In this document: in pieces, positions 35,091-48,513 of the stretch
Layout: the number at the start of each line of letters is the position of its first letter
How positions within the stretch are numbered: the stretch's first letter is position 1
From: Ciborinia camelliae
Lineage: Eukaryota > Ascomycota > Leotiomycetes > Helotiales > Sclerotiniaceae
Assembly: GCA_025890175.1 (NCBI GenBank)
Contig: JANPYM010000010.1
Span: 2,076,427-2,140,426, forward strand
Direction of reading: 5' to 3'
Length of the DNA stretch: 64,000 nt
Notes under the pieces: model-generated
What the model saw: only the letters and a program-made list of their open reading frames with translations
The model's database searches: none
Told to the model about the DNA's origin: nothing
Made by a program: the position numbers and the translations under genes

Positions 35091-37569
35091 AATTCTCAAG
35101 ATATGATGAAGAAATGACGAAGAAATAATCTTCAAATGTCACCCACGCCGGTAGGATATATATGTCCTGTATAGATAGATAGATTTGTTTAAGAATACAA
35201 TCATAACATGCATCTACAAAACATTTCGAACTCTATGGTTAACTTGAAAGATAAACTACCTATAGCTGACTACCTATAGCTGGCTACTGGCTATGATTTT
35301 CATAATCATGGTTCCGGTTCTGGTTCCTTGAATTGAAAAATGAAATATGAAATATGAAAAATGTACAACAACTGTTCATCGGATCTACCTACATCTGATT
35401 CTTTACCTCGTTAGTATATAGGTGTATATATAGGTAGGTAGGTAGGTAGGTAGGTATCTTTCTCTTCCTCTTCCTAAATTGAAGTTTATCATATAGCATT
35501 CCAACCCAACCCAACCCCAACTGTTTCCTTCCATTCCTCTGAGTCGTCCGTCTCTGTCTATCTGTCTGTCTGTTTGTCTATCTGTCTGTCACATCATGTC
35601 ACGGGGTATCTTTCTCCTTTTCCTTCTCCTTCTCTTTTTATGTTGAATACTGAATATTAGGTCGAATATTGAATATTGAATATTAGATTGATTGATTTAT
35701 ATGGTTGAGGATTGGTTGATTGATTGGTTGAAAGCGGATGCGTGCGTGCGTATATGACCAGGTAGATGGGAGGTGGAGGTGGAGGTGGATTTATAAGGTA
35801 GGTAGGTATTTATAAGATATTTATAAGGTATTTATAAGGTATTTATATTTGTAAAATACTTGGGAGTTTGGAAGTTTGGAAGTTTGAAAGTTTGATTGGT
35901 ATGGATGGAATGGATGGAATGAATAATATAAATAAAATAAATAGAATAATAATTTATTATAATAATATTGTTTTTTTTTAACTAATGTGTTTGATTGATA
36001 TAATTGACTGGTGTGTTTAATTGATATAATAATGATATGATAATTACATTATTTATTGTTTTGTTTTTTGAATAATATATTTGACTGGCGGGTATGTTTA
36101 ACTGCTATGTTTAACTGCTAAGGATGGAACGATAATATCATGGATTTTTTTCCTTTCTTAAATAGTAAATATTAAATATTAAATAGTAAATCGTATAAAA
36201 ATCCCTAGGTACTTACGTTCTATTTCCATATCACATCGTTCCATTTCCATATCGTTCTATTTCCATATCGTTCTATTTTCATATCATATCGTTTCGTTTC
36301 ATGTCGTTTTATAACCTCGAGTTGAGTTGAGTTGAGTTCATGCACCCGGGCCATTCAGGTTCTTGGTTGATTGGTTCTGTCTAACTCCTTCCTGCATTAG
36401 GTGGGTGGTGAAAATGGGCTGCGCTTTTTTTTGGAGGGGAAAGGGAAGGGGGGAGGCAGGAGAGGCATAGTAGTAGGTATGTGGAACGTATTGATTCAAG
36501 TTGTGTTGGAACTTGGAATAGGTATATGGAAAGTATTGATTTAAGTTGTGTTGGAACTTGGAATAGATAGTAGGTAGGTAGCTAAGGTAGGTAATCAAGT
36601 GATGAATATGAAAATGAATATGAATATGAATATAAGAATGGAATATATTTATCCATCCCGTTGTCTGATAGATGTTTGATGTACAAGTATAATCATATTT
36701 TGAATTCCTCACATCCTCACATCCTCATATCAGCAAGAAGCCACTCCAAATCCAAATCCAAATCCAAATCCAAATCAAATTCCACACCCACTACCTACCT
36801 ACCTACCGCTCCTTACCACATTCGACGCGTTTGGTAACTGCCCCATCCCGCTTTCAGATAGCGCTTCGTCCCTACTTTGGGCTTTTCAAGAGCCCGATGG
36901 GCTGCGTGCTCGGTAGGACGAATGTGGGTGTTGGGAATGAGCGAGAGGAATGAGATGCGTGTGGAGCGGCGGTGCGTACGAAGAATGGGTTTCTGGCTGC
37001 TGGTGTGCTGGTGCTGAGGGAGTTGATGCGGAGACGAGGGGAGGAGGGGAGGAGGGGGAGGAGGAGAGGAGGGGAGGAGGGGAGGAGGGGGAGGAGGGGA
37101 GGAGGGGAGGAGGGGGAGGAGGGGGAGGAGGGGGAGGAGGGGGAGGAGGGGGAGGAGGGGAGGAGGGGGAGGAGGGGGAGGAGGGGAGGAGGGGGAGGAG
37201 GGGTGGGGGTGCGGTTGCTAATTTTTGGTGTGCGGGTTTAGTTATGGGGGAGGAGGGCCTGGAGGATTCGAGATGGGTGAGGAGGGAGGTGGGGAGGCGG
37301 GGAGGTTGGTGGGTGGTGGGTGGTGGGGGAGAGGGAGAGGGAAATGGAAAGGGGGAGGGGGAGGAGAATGCGATGATGGTTATACATACAGGTAAATTGG
37401 AATCTTAAAGGATTGTTCACTGCCTTGATTATCCTAGCGGGTAGATGTTCCAATATACTCGAGACTTTCAATTCCTTCCCATGCACCTACAAGAACCACA
37501 GACTGAGTCTGAATTCCCGGGCAAAGGTATAGGTGGTCAACGCTAAGCTCCCTCCCACCAGCAACCACA
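35091..37569. other. Intergenic region with many simple repeats
   Basis: 2.5 kb without a supported gene. It contains TAGG repeats (about 35435-35455), TCTG repeats (about 35560-35590), TTATAAGGTA repeats (about 35790-35850) and TTCTATTTCCATATCG repeats (about 36219-36300). A duplicated segment of about 55 bp (tggaacgtattgattcaagttgtgttggaactt and its copy) lies at about 36482-36565. The G-rich minisatellite is listed separately. Confidence 0.5.
37034..37212 (+). repeat. GGGGAGGAGGG minisatellite, G-quadruplex prone
   Basis: About 170 bp of tandem GGGGAGGAGG and GGGGGAGG units with no pyrimidine in the strand. Every few bases there is a run of three or more G, so many four-run combinations are possible. 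Three forward frames stay open only because of this composition; they are not called as genes. Confidence 0.93.
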
Positions 37570-38592
37570 ACCACAACCCACTAATAACCACTAGACTCCC
37601 AATCGACGAAATCATCCACGGTCTCTCCACCCTGCACCAAAACATGAGTAGCACGCATGACCACTGGCTCCAAGCGGCCCTAGGTATTTGCATCACCGAC
37701 ATCTTTCCCAAACTCTCATCCCAGACCTTCGCCCTCTCATCTTCACCCAACACCCCCTTCTCCATCGCAGGCATCACATCACCAAAGGCGCCGGAATGAA
37801 TGATCCATCCAAAAATAGCCACCACCCTCGGTATAATCTGCACCGATACCCCCATCACCGCCGCCGCTCTCCAACAACTCTCGAGTACCGCCGCTGATAA
37901 GAGTTATATTGTATTTCCATCGAAGGCGTACCAGCACCAACGATATAATCGCCATATTCGCCAACGGCACCGCCGCACCTCGTCATTCCCACCCCCAATC
38001 AACTTCGATGCCTCAGCAACATCACAACCCGAAGATTCCACCACATTCCAAAGGATCCTATAGAATCCATAGCCGACCTCGCAAAATCAATCGTCAGAGA
38101 CGGCGAGTCCGCAACCAAATCCATCACGATACGAATACCAAGACGCGGCACGCCGACTGACGCCGCCGGTAAACATATCGCATCCGTCATCGCGCGGTCG
38201 ATGCTCTTCAAAACGGGCATTTACGACCAAGATCCATATCCGATCGGTGTGCTGGCGGCCTTGGGTTATTCGTTGATGGATATGGAGTTTGAGGGATGGG
38301 GCATCATTCAATCGGGATTTACTTCGGTGAGTTTTCTTCATGTGGATGGGGCTGCGGGTGTGAAGTTTGTGGAGAGGGGAAGGCGGGTTGAGGTTGATGA
38401 GATGAGGGTGAGGGAGTTGATGGAGCAGGAGGATGTCGAGGTGCTGGTGGATTTGAGGGATGATGGGGTGGGGGTGAGGGTGGGAAAGGGGGGAGTGCGA
38501 ATACAGAGGCAGAAGAGGCGGTTTATCGGACTTGTGATATTACGCATAAGTTTGTTACGATCGATCAACGGGACCTCGATTTCCGAAACTAA
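37570..38592 (+). pseudogene. Decayed ArgJ-type glutamate N-acetyltransferase/ornithine acetyltransferase
   Basis: Conserved ArgJ blocks occur in order but in changing frames: [11 protein letters not shown], then [87 protein letters not shown] and [21 protein letters not shown]. The end reads [18 protein letters not shown] and stops at 38590-38592. Frame breaks lie near 37783 (ATCAC duplicated), 37797 (ATGA duplicated), 37915-37930 (two single-base losses), about 37980-38060 and about 38495. The N-terminal part and mitochondrial presequence are missing. The intact enzyme recycles the acetyl group in arginine synthesis and cleaves itself before the Thr of the A-T pair, which is still readable. 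An intact copy presumably exists elsewhere. Confidence 0.85.
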
Positions 38593-39465
38593 TCTCATCT
38601 TATCCAATCTAATCCAATCTCATCCAATCTAATTAAAAAATAGAATGTGATCGCGTGGGATTTGTAACTTAACTCAACATAAACTTCGTGAACGCAAACT
38701 TAAACTTAAACTTAAAGGTATACAAGTACAAGTACAAGTTACAGTTCCAGTACAGGAACAGATGACCTATCATACAAGTAAAGTAGGCATTAAACAAAAC
38801 AACACAGCACAGCTCAGTTCTTATCCCAACGAACCTGTATCCATCATCCATCACCCATCATCCACCCTCAGTAGAACAATAACAAGAAAATAACCAAGAC
38901 CCAGACACGACATCGATATCGACACTGCGGAGGCGAAAGTTCTAATTGATATACATATATATACATATATATATATAGATATATATATATATAAAGTAAA
39001 AAGCAAAAAAGAAAAAAACCAGCCACTAAGCTTCTATCTACATAATCTTGCGGTGAGGTGATGATTGAAAGCTTGAAAGCGAGAGGGAGAAAAGAAGATT
39101 GGAACACACCTTAGAGAGACATACTTGGGTACTTGGGTATTATCAAAAAAACCAAAAAAAAAACCAAAAAAAAAAAAAAAATTGCAAGAAATTGCAAGAA
39201 ATTGCTAGGTAGTATTAGACGAGGGATGAGGTGAACAGAACAGAACCCAATAACGCAATATCAACGGACTAGGTTTATATATTCATTTACCAATCAAAAA
39301 AAAAACCTCTTCATAATTATTTTTACTGTATTTGCTACATGAGGTAACTACTAGGTAGATAGTAAATACTGTACACAGAAAAGCTAATCTGTCGCCTCTG
39401 TGAATGACATTAATTTGGTCAATAAATAATACCATGCTATCCCCATTCTCTCATGACAGGGCACA
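38593..39465. other. Intergenic region
   Basis: It contains AAACTT repeats (38697-38716), an ATATATAC tract (38950-38995) and A-rich runs with CC interruptions (about 39145-39182). No gene is supported. Confidence 0.5.
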
Positions 39466-42400
39466 CTATGCAGAGATACTATTATTAAAAGCTTCCCACG
39501 CATGTTTCTTCCACGGTGCAACCATGATAGCCCTCTGAGCATCGCCAACCTTCCCAGTTCCCGCGTAGGCGCTGCTCAAGTCTTCAGCACCCAGCATTCC
39601 ACGCGGAGGTACGGATTTCTTAGCTGTCAGGACTGCTAACTCTGCCGCATATACATCACCACTAATATTAGCCAACCTTGACCAGCCGTGTGTTGATCCT
39701 GGATGAAGGAAAATATCTTTCTGTACCTCAGCCAGAACATTTTGCCCCGCGTTATCCTCTGAAAGTGCAGCGATGGAACAAAGAACTTCACCAATGCAGG
39801 CTTTTTCTGCGTCCGTGATTGGTTTACTGGTAAGAAGAGTTTCTAGTTCCGTGGTTACGGCTTCGATACTTTCAGTATCGGAGTTAAAAAGAACTATAAT
39901 TCCGAGAAGAAGAATGGATTGTAGGTGATCGGGATAAGATTCCACGCTCTCAAAGAGAAGATCCTGTGCCTTGGAACGAGATGATTCGGTGCCATGAGCC
40001 CATAAAACTTGAGCGAAAAGGCATACTGCATCGGGATTTCCACCGGATTCTGTGAGAGCAGGCTCAAAATATTCGAGAGCTGTATCTAAGCTTTGCAAGT
40101 AGTATTGTGCTAGGCCAACAGTAAGATGAGCCGACAGTCGGCATTTTCGGCGAACTTCCATGGAGAGTTTATTGCCACTATCTTCATCACAGAGCTGTAA
40201 GGCGAGATCTCCACTTTCGACGGCTTCTTCATATTTGTGGTTTGCTAACTGAGATCGGGCGAGATCTGCTTTAGCCAAAGCGAATCGAGATAGTGATTCT
40301 GGTGATTCTGTCACTTCGTAATCGGCTTCAACTGTTTCACAAATTGAGGTCAAGGCTGTTACAGTCGAGGGAATATCATTTGCACGCTCGGAAAAAAGTG
40401 ATGAAAGATGCTTCGAGATAAGATCATCTGGAGCCATTGATTTTACTTGATTCAGCGCAAACAAAGGTTGCAACAAATCCGACACCTTAGAAATACTCTT
40501 GGACGCCAAAATCTGATCAAACGTAGATTGTGAGTATTGTCGATGCGTAATTAAGGAAGACGATGTAGAAATTTCCATGGCATGGGTAAAGAGAATGTTG
40601 GACTCCTTCACATCGCCCATCATAAGAGCAAGAATTCCCTGTCCAATCCAAGCGTGCGAGTATTCTGGATCGGTTGATTGAGCTCTTGTAAAAGCCTCGT
40701 TGGCAAGTTGATGATCATTCTGTAGTAGATATAGTGTTCCTAAATTGGTCCATGCCTGAGCACTTCTCTCGTTCAAGTAAAGACTTCTAACAAAAGAATG
40801 CTGTGCAACCTTTGGGCTCAATTCGCTGGTCACAATTCCCAACGCGTTCCAGAACTCTGAATTGCCTGCTTCTAGTTCGATAGCTCTTTTGAAACATCGC
40901 ACCGCGGCTTTCTGGTATCTAGTGGATTTTTTCTTTAAACTGGGGGACAGGCAGATGTGAGCACGATGCTCGATCCAACCAAGGTTGTAGTAAGCAACTG
41001 CTTGAGCGTGTGTATCGTGGGATGAAGCGTGAATAGCTCGCTTGTGGGCTAGAATTGCCGCGTGAAGACATCGAGTTCGGTCCAACCCATCCCGTTCATC
41101 AGCAGGATATAAGCCCTTGGCAAAAACGACATCCACGGAAACCCCATCAATATCTGCAAAAACATTATAAGAATTGGCCCACTCTTCGAGTAGCTTCCTA
41201 ATATTTGCATCTGGGAACTCATTGATACGGCTCCAAACCCACGAGTAAACTGCACAAGCATCGCCGACAGCTCGCCAGAGGTTGAAAGCGTCGGGTCTGC
41301 TTTCTGAAACTTGACTCGCAACTTCAATGGCTTCAGCTGCACGTTGAGCGGCTTGTCCAAAGAGCCCCTTGTCGATGCCATCCCAAGCACTATCAACTAA
41401 AGTTTGGATCAAAGCAATGGAGACCCCGAATTCCGCGGGACGGTCTTGAAGTACAGCTTTATAGCCACCAATGGCATCATCAAAATCCCCTAGCTCACGT
41501 TTCACATTTGCGAGCATATACTTCGCGAACCAGGTTGCACCATCCTGTTTTTCTTCAATCTCATTCTCAAACTGCTCGGCATGATGGAAGGCTTTTGTTG
41601 CAGCAATGTAACGCCCAGAATTGTGATAGCTTTCGCCGAGACCAACCCAGGAATGATAATCAGAAGGTGTGATACGGAGTGCGGATTGGAAAGAGACAAT
41701 ACTCTTCGAGTAGTCCTGCTTATTTAACTCGGCAGTTCCAAGAGCGGCAAATGGCCAACTGATGCCCTTTTTCTTAGAGCCAGGTGCTGGTCTGACTTTT
41801 CCTGAATTGACAACTCGTTGGGCGACTGCTTCGACCAACTCCCACTCACCCTTATCCGCGAATATCCTAGCCAGGCGTTCGGCAGCCTCAACTTCCGAGG
41901 ATGAAAGCTCAAAGGCTTTCTGGAAACACTTTCGAGATCTCTTTTTGTCCTTCAAATAGTCTGCATAGAATATACCTAGACTAGTGTATGCTGGAGCAAA
42001 GTTGAGGTTGCTTTTCAGCGATGCCAGGAAATATGAGTAAGCACCATTTCTGTCCTTGCGCGCGGATTTGGAAGTATCTATATTCCACAGGCAAATACCC
42101 ACACGATATTGTGTTTGGGCCAGCAAGTCTCGAGATTTCAAATCTTTGACTTCAATTTGAGATAAGCACCCTTCCAGCTCTTCACGCCCATGAAGATAAT
42201 CGCCGTTAATAGCCTTGACCCACGCGGCCTCAGTCTTAACGCGGACGTTTGTAGGGTCTCGTTGCAAAGCACGTCCAAGAAAGTCGATCGCGGCAGGTAA
42301 GTCGTCCTCCTCTTCATAAATCAAGCCAATTCCTATTAGAGCTGGAGTTAAGGTTGGATTTTCCTTAAGCAATCCATCAAATATAGCTTTTGCTTCTGGG

Positions 42401-43794
42401 TGGTTCTTTGGCGACTGGTAAAATACGAGAGCAGTTCCTAACATGGCAGTAAATGATTGGGATGCATGTTTGAACTCGAGGCCAATTTTGTTTGATTCCT
42501 CTAATGCAAGGCGTTTTGCATTTCGCATAAGTTCCACCACATTTTCATGCTCATCTAGAAATTGATAGACCTCTCCCAAGAAACGATGTGCTAATATTGA
42601 TGTGGGCGAGTTCGACACGCCCTCTGTCATGATGAACAGGCGATCTTCTTCAAGCATGGAAAACTCATCCAAGCACACCCCTCCTCCGTCGTCTTCATCC
42701 GAACTACTTCCATCGTGACTTGCATTATCTTTGGGAAGAGCTGGAGTTTGTGGTGGAGGTGGAAATGGTGAAATTTCACTGGACATAAATCCCCGTAGAA
42801 CCTGAGAAAGACCACTCGAAGGGAAAAAATCAAGGTATTCTCGCAGAATATTAACATCCAAGCTTTGGACATTTTCAGGGTCCTGCCATTCGATAGCAAT
42901 ATCCCAGGCCAATTTATACGGGTGTTTAATTATAACCATATCCCTTGCCAGCTTGAATACTTTTGAGCGTTTTTTTATCTTTTCATCTCCCGGTGGAAGA
43001 ACAATTAGAACCTCTAGACATCTTTGGACGAGTTTCTCTTCGTATTGACGACGAATATCATCATCGGTTGTCCAGTCTATGATCTTATTGTAGAGTTCCT
43101 CTAAATCACTACCTTTTAAGACTTCTCGTTTGACTTCGACTGTCACTTGACTAATTTTGGCACCTAACCTCGTCCGTCGCTCTCCAATTTCCTTATTAAT
43201 GCGCTCTTTCTCTTCAAATTCGGTGATCTGTGCTATGATTTGGTAGGTATGTGAAGGATGAGGGATGCGGCCTTCCAGATATTCATAGATTGGGCTACCA
43301 GGTAGAATAAGCTCCAAAGACTTTCTATGTTCCAGGCGTGTACCTTGATTTCTGGCAAAGCCGAGAAACTTGTCAATGACATCTTGACACTTGTATTTGT
43401 CGTCCTGAGTTTGATAGATTTGAGCTAATCGTAAAGCTGCAATTTGATATTGTCCACATCTGGAACCACCTTGCTTCTCGTATAACTGGATAAGACCTTG
43501 CCATGCTTGTGGCTCTCCTTCCTTAATTTTGATTGCGGCATCGTAAGTGTGTTCCGCTTTTAAGTACTGCGATTGTTTGCCATAGGCAAAACCTAAGAAA
43601 ATATACCTGATAACCGTCAGATAATGGGCCAAGAAGAGTACAAATACATGGTAAACAGACTGGGGCTTAACTTACGCCTGGTAACTTTTTGGATCGGAAT
43701 TGAGAAGATTACGTGCTTGTAGAATAGCTTCATCATACTTTTGAGATTGAACGGCAGCATTAATAGCTTTCAGGGTGGCTTTGGTTCCTGACAT
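39466..43794 (-). CDS. SKI3: Superkiller protein 3 (Ski3, TPR scaffold of the Ski complex)
   Basis: Exons 43794-43676 and 43606-39466 join in frame to 1,419 aa. The start MSGTKATLKAINAAVQ is the ATG in the small first exon. The protein is built of tetratricopeptide repeats throughout. Clear units include IFLGFAYGKQSQYLKAEHTYDAAIK at the N-terminus, SYHNSGRYIAATKAFHHAEQ in the middle and WTNLGTLYLLQNDHQLANEAF towards the C-terminal half. An acidic insert with DGSSSDEDDGGG follows residue 300. Length and layout match Ski3/TTC37, which holds helicase Ski2 and Ski8 and feeds mRNA 3'-5' into the cytoplasmic exosome. It is divergent from the GH5 gene. Confidence 0.92.
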
Positions 43795-44553
43795 GTTGAT
43801 ATATCGAGGAAGTGAGAAAGTTATTCGGCATAGTATAGTCGTCCGCAACAAAATCAAGTTAAATTATGGGAAAGGGTTGGAAAGGGTTGGAAAATCAAGC
43901 AATAATCGTAATAAGTGCTTGACGTTCACCTGCTTCATCATACAATTTATTTTGGAAAGTACAGCCTTGTCCTTCGTTTAGTGTGGGGTTAATGTTTAGC
44001 CTGTCCGGCTCGGATCACACCTCTTCTGACTAACCTGTTGTAGTTAGAAGCTCAACTATCTACCCGTGACTAGAGTATTATTGATTACCTAATCCTCATA
44101 CTCTTCTACTCCCCCTGGTTGTCATCGGACATCTGACATTTGACTATCCGATTATCGATACCCCTCAGCCACCGGCTAACCCGGATATATCATCTTGAAG
44201 CGTTCTAATCGAATTGGTCGGGAAACCTTGGAAGGAAACAAGAATCCGAATACGTGAATACGTGAATTCATGTATGTATTCATACTAGTTTCTCTTTATT
44301 CCTATCAAAACCACTGTTAATCCAATTCCTACAATATATTTCCTCCCCTCTCCTCCCATTGGAACAAGTGGATATATCATCGTTGTGAATCCAAAGTGAT
44401 TGATAACGAGAACTTGATTAATAGGTATTGTCACAAAGCACACCCGTCGATAAGCGCTATCTGCCAGAGATCAAAATCACCTCAAACTCCCCTCCCGCAC
44501 TACTTGGACAGGACATATTCTCAAGCTCACCTCGAATAATATTCCTTTACGCA
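43795..44553. promoter_or_regulatory. Divergent upstream region SKI3 / GH5 gene
   Basis: 759 bp between divergent starts. No repeats of note. The GH5 frame reads upstream to 44428, but no ATG lies before 44554. Confidence 0.4.
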
Positions 44554-46943
44554 ATGTCACCACTTCGACTCACGATTGAAAATGGCCTCTTCCGAGATTC
44601 TCACGGACGCGAAGTTACTCTCCGAGGAATAAATCTTGCTGGAGATGCCAAGTATCCCAGCAATCCAAATCAACCCTCGCATACATCTAAGGACTTTTAC
44701 GATGGAGATCATGTCGACTTCCATTCTCGTCCATTTCCCCAAGAAGATGCACATATTCATTTCTCGCGGTTAAAGCGTTGGGGTTACAATACGATACGAT
44801 ATGTTTTCACATGGGAGGCCATAGAAGCGGCAGGGCCAGGCATATATGACGAAGAATGGATTCAGCACACCATCGAAATTCTGCGGTTAGCAAAAAGTTA
44901 TGGCTTCTATGTTTTCATGGATCCCCATCAGGATGTCGTCAGTATACATCCTTCTAACCAAATCTTACCAAACTAACAAAGTAGTGGTCGAGGTTTTCCG
45001 GTGGATCAGGAGCTCCAATGTGGACTGTCTATGCTTGTGGCCTCGATCCTGAAAAGTTCGCTGCAACAGAAGCGGCAGTCGTACACAATACGTATCCGGA
45101 TCCCGAGAACTTCCCCAAGATGATTTGGTCTACGAATTATGCCCGCTTGGCATGTCAGACAATATTTACATTCTTCTTCGCTGGTCGGGACTTTGCGCCG
45201 AAATGTATCATTGATGGGAAGAACATCCAGGATTACCTTCAAGATCACTTTGTAAATGCTTGCGCTCACCTTGCAAAACGAATACATGAAGCAGGAGATC
45301 TCGAGAACGATGTGGTTATCGGCTGGGAAAGTATGAACGAGCCTAACCGAGGAATTATTGGATGGGCGGATATTTCTACCATCCCGAGCGAGCAGAAGTT
45401 ACAGAAAGGAACATCTCCGACTGCATTTCAAGCCATGTTGACTGGATCTGGAAGAGCATGTGAAATAGACACCTGGGATTTTGGAGGAATGGGGCCATTT
45501 AAATCTGGTAGGGTTCTCGTTGACCCCCAAGGAGAGACAACGTGGTTACCGGCAGATTATGATGAGTCGAGATACAGCTATAAGCGAGACCCTGGTTGGA
45601 AGCTTGGGGAGTGTATCTGGGCTCAGCATGGTGTATGGGACCCGTCAACAGATGCTTTGTTGAAGAAAGATTACTTCAAAAAGAATCCACGAACAGGGCA
45701 AGTCCTTACTTATGACGAGTTCACAAACTCATACTTCATGGATTACTATCGAAAACACCGAGACGCCATCAGATCTCATCACAAGGATTCGATTTTATTC
45801 TGTCAGCCACCGGTATTGGAAATACCCCCATCAATCAAGGGTACCAAAGATGACGATCCTCTCATGGTCTATGCGCCTCATTATTATGACGGAGTCACTC
45901 TTATGACCAAAAAGTGGAATCGTTATTGGAATGTTGATGTCTTGGGAATCTTGCGAGGCCGATATCTCACTCCTGCCTTCGCTATAAAGTTAGGAGAGAC
46001 AGCAATCAGGAATTGTTTTCGGGATCAACTTTCGGCTATTAGAAAAGAGGGTGAAGACTACATGGGGAATCATCCATGTGTTTTGACAGAATTTGGTATT
46101 CCTTATGATATGGATGATAAGCATGCTTACAAGACTGGTGATTATTCTAGTCAATCAGGGGCCATGGATGCAAATCACTTTGCCGTAGAAGGAAGTGCCA
46201 TGGCAGGATACACTTTATGGCTATATATGTGCGAGGTAAGTGACCAGGATTCTGACAACTTGATTTCTACTAATCATTTGCAGAATAAACATTCTCTCGG
46301 CGACCAATGGAATGGCGAGGATCTTTCAATTTTTTCCCTTGATGATTTACCACTACCACTCGAAGCCAACCCATCAACACCTAACGAGTCACGTTCATCA
46401 CTGGTAGACCAGACATCTGGACCCAATACCAAAAAACAAAACTCAGACGAGTCAACTATAAATCCAGGTAATTTAAAAGCAAAATTGAAAACTCCCTCAA
46501 TTTCGTCGAAGCAAACTGATAGCCCTCCTGAACTCACCAATTCACCTGGATACCGAGCTGCCGAAGCCTATATTCGTCCGTCGCCCATTGCAACCGCTGG
46601 CAAGATTTTAAGCTACGGATTCGATCTCCGAAATTGTATTTTTACATTCCGACTCCGTGCCGGTGAAGCAGCGTCCGAAGATTGCCCAACGGAAATATTC
46701 CTTCCCGAATTCCACTTCCCGAAAGATCAATGCGAGGTTGAAGTTAGTGGAGGGAAGTGGACGATTAGTACGGATGATGAGGATGGAGGGATGATTCAGA
46801 GGCTTAGGTGGTGGCATGCGGAGGGTGAACATTCTATTCAAGTTACGGGGGTGATGAGGAGACAGAATATGAAGTTGGGCAAGGAGGAAGAGGAAGGTTA
46901 TTATGAGCAGTGTCAGCAGACTAAGACTTGCCAGTTGATGTGA
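44554..46943 (+). CDS. GH5 glycosidase, steryl-beta-glucosidase / glucosylceramidase-like (EGCrP2/Egh1 type)
   Basis: Exons 44554-44937, 44985-46235 and 46284-46943 give 764 aa, similar to yeast Egh1. It opens MSPLRLTIENGLFRDSHGREVTLRGINLAG, typical of this GH5 branch, without a signal peptide, so it is probably cytosolic or vacuolar. Catalytic motifs are FMDPHQDVWSRFSGG, acid/base in GWESMNEPN (Glu about 249) and nucleophile in LTEFGIPYD (Glu about 497). A Ser/Thr/Asn-rich linker (about 565-625) precedes a C-terminal beta domain containing SYGFDLRNCIFTFRL. Relatives hydrolyse ergosteryl glucoside or glucosylceramide and help keep sterylglucosides low. The second intron is 48 nt and leaves an open frame if unspliced. 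Substrate choice is not proven by sequence. Confidence 0.92.
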
Positions 46944-48513
46944 ATGAATCACTGGTCGTATGGGGAGTTTTTTTCCTCATTAACACAGCATTTTTTGAGC
47001 GTTGGGGGTTTTGGTAGATAGATATTCATTTCTTTGATCAGCAATGAATGGTCTCGAGGCCGGTACATATATATATTATTAGTCCTCTAGCATTCAATAT
47101 TGTATACGAATGAATGCGAACAGGATAGAAGAATTGAGGGGTTGGCTGCATCTTCCAAATATCCATGTAGATGAGCTTTCTTTCTTTCTTTTCTTTTCCA
47201 TGAACTCAACCTCCCTCCCTTAATGAGTTTCCTCAATCCAAATTATATTTCAATAATAGCTCAAAGCTCACCGGGAGCTTAACTGGCTTAAAAGTAAGAC
47301 TGTTTTGTAACGGTTTAGACGCTCGTCGGGAGTATGGTATGGTTGGTAACTCACCTGGGACGGGACTCACCGGGAGTTATCTATATACCTATATACCTAT
47401 ATACCTACCTACCTAGTAGGTATCTGTGTAGGTAGAAAGGCTCTCTCTTCTTGTTCAATGAGTTTGGTTATCATTAGATATCATCATTATTTCACGTTCT
47501 GGGAAATACGATACTTGTAAGAGTCGGAGCTGATAGATGATTAGCTGATTAGCTGATTTTTCACACTCAATGTGAATGCGATGTGAAGAAAACTTAATTT
47601 GATTTGATTTAATACAATCCAATTTCAATAGATTGGTTATGTTGGGTTGGGTTGGGCTGGGTAGATAGGTAGGTAGATAGACTGAAATATGAGCACTCCA
47701 GCTGGCATTCATTCATTTTTCAAAATCATATACTGACTGGTATCTAGGTAGGTAGGTATATAAAAAATTATTTACCTACCAGTGTACGATTACCTCACCG
47801 GGAGTTACTCATGTCATGTCATGTCATAGATTAGATTGGATTGGATTATATTTTACTCCCGGTGAGGTGCTTGATTTATTATCTAGGTATTAGGTATTAG
47901 GTATTAGGTAATTATTATCTGGCAATTTATTTTATCTTGATCTTAGGTACTTTCACCGCGGCAGGTTTACAGAGAGAGTGTTGTGAGGTCGGGAGTTTTG
48001 TATTAAGTGGGAAAGGGATGGTTTCATTCATTGCTAGCTAAACTAAATAATTTATACTAATTGAATGAGAGAATGATTATGTAACCGATTACAAATCACT
48101 TCTGTCTCCACAGTGTGTTTAGCTAGGTGCGGGCGCGGCTGATATATGGATAGCCTGATTTGATTGATGATGGCTTGGTTGGTCCGGTCCAGTTCGGTTC
48201 GGTTCGTGCTAATAAGGTTTAGTTACTAGTAAGGCTATGTACCTATGGTACGGGTAAGCAAGGCTACCACTTTATTTTATTTTATTTCTAGATAGTGTCA
48301 ATCAATATCATCGAGTCGCATCGCAACTTCCTTCGAGACTTCGTGATATATTTGATATGTCTCTCGGATATTTTGTTCCTTAAATACTATAGGTATCTAT
48401 GAACAATTTTCAAAATCGAGATTGAAATCGAAATTGAAATTCTTATATTAATTTAAATTTAAGTTTATTTCTACCTTCTAAACCCTCTCCTCTCCTCTCC
48501 TCCCCCCTCAAAA
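46944..48513. other. Intergenic region with repeated TCACCGGGAGT motif
   Basis: 1.57 kb without a supported gene. Besides ACCT/AGGT microsatellites (about 47392-47420 and 47664-47680) it carries four copies of TCACCGGGAG(T), at 47268, 47367 and 47795 on the plus strand and 47855-47865 inverted. The last two form a hairpin-capable pair. Confidence 0.5.

Noticed and set aside
36950..37408. Gly/Glu-rich forward frames across the G-rich minisatellite
   Set aside because: Openness follows from absence of T in the strand; no start context, splice signals or conserved flanks.
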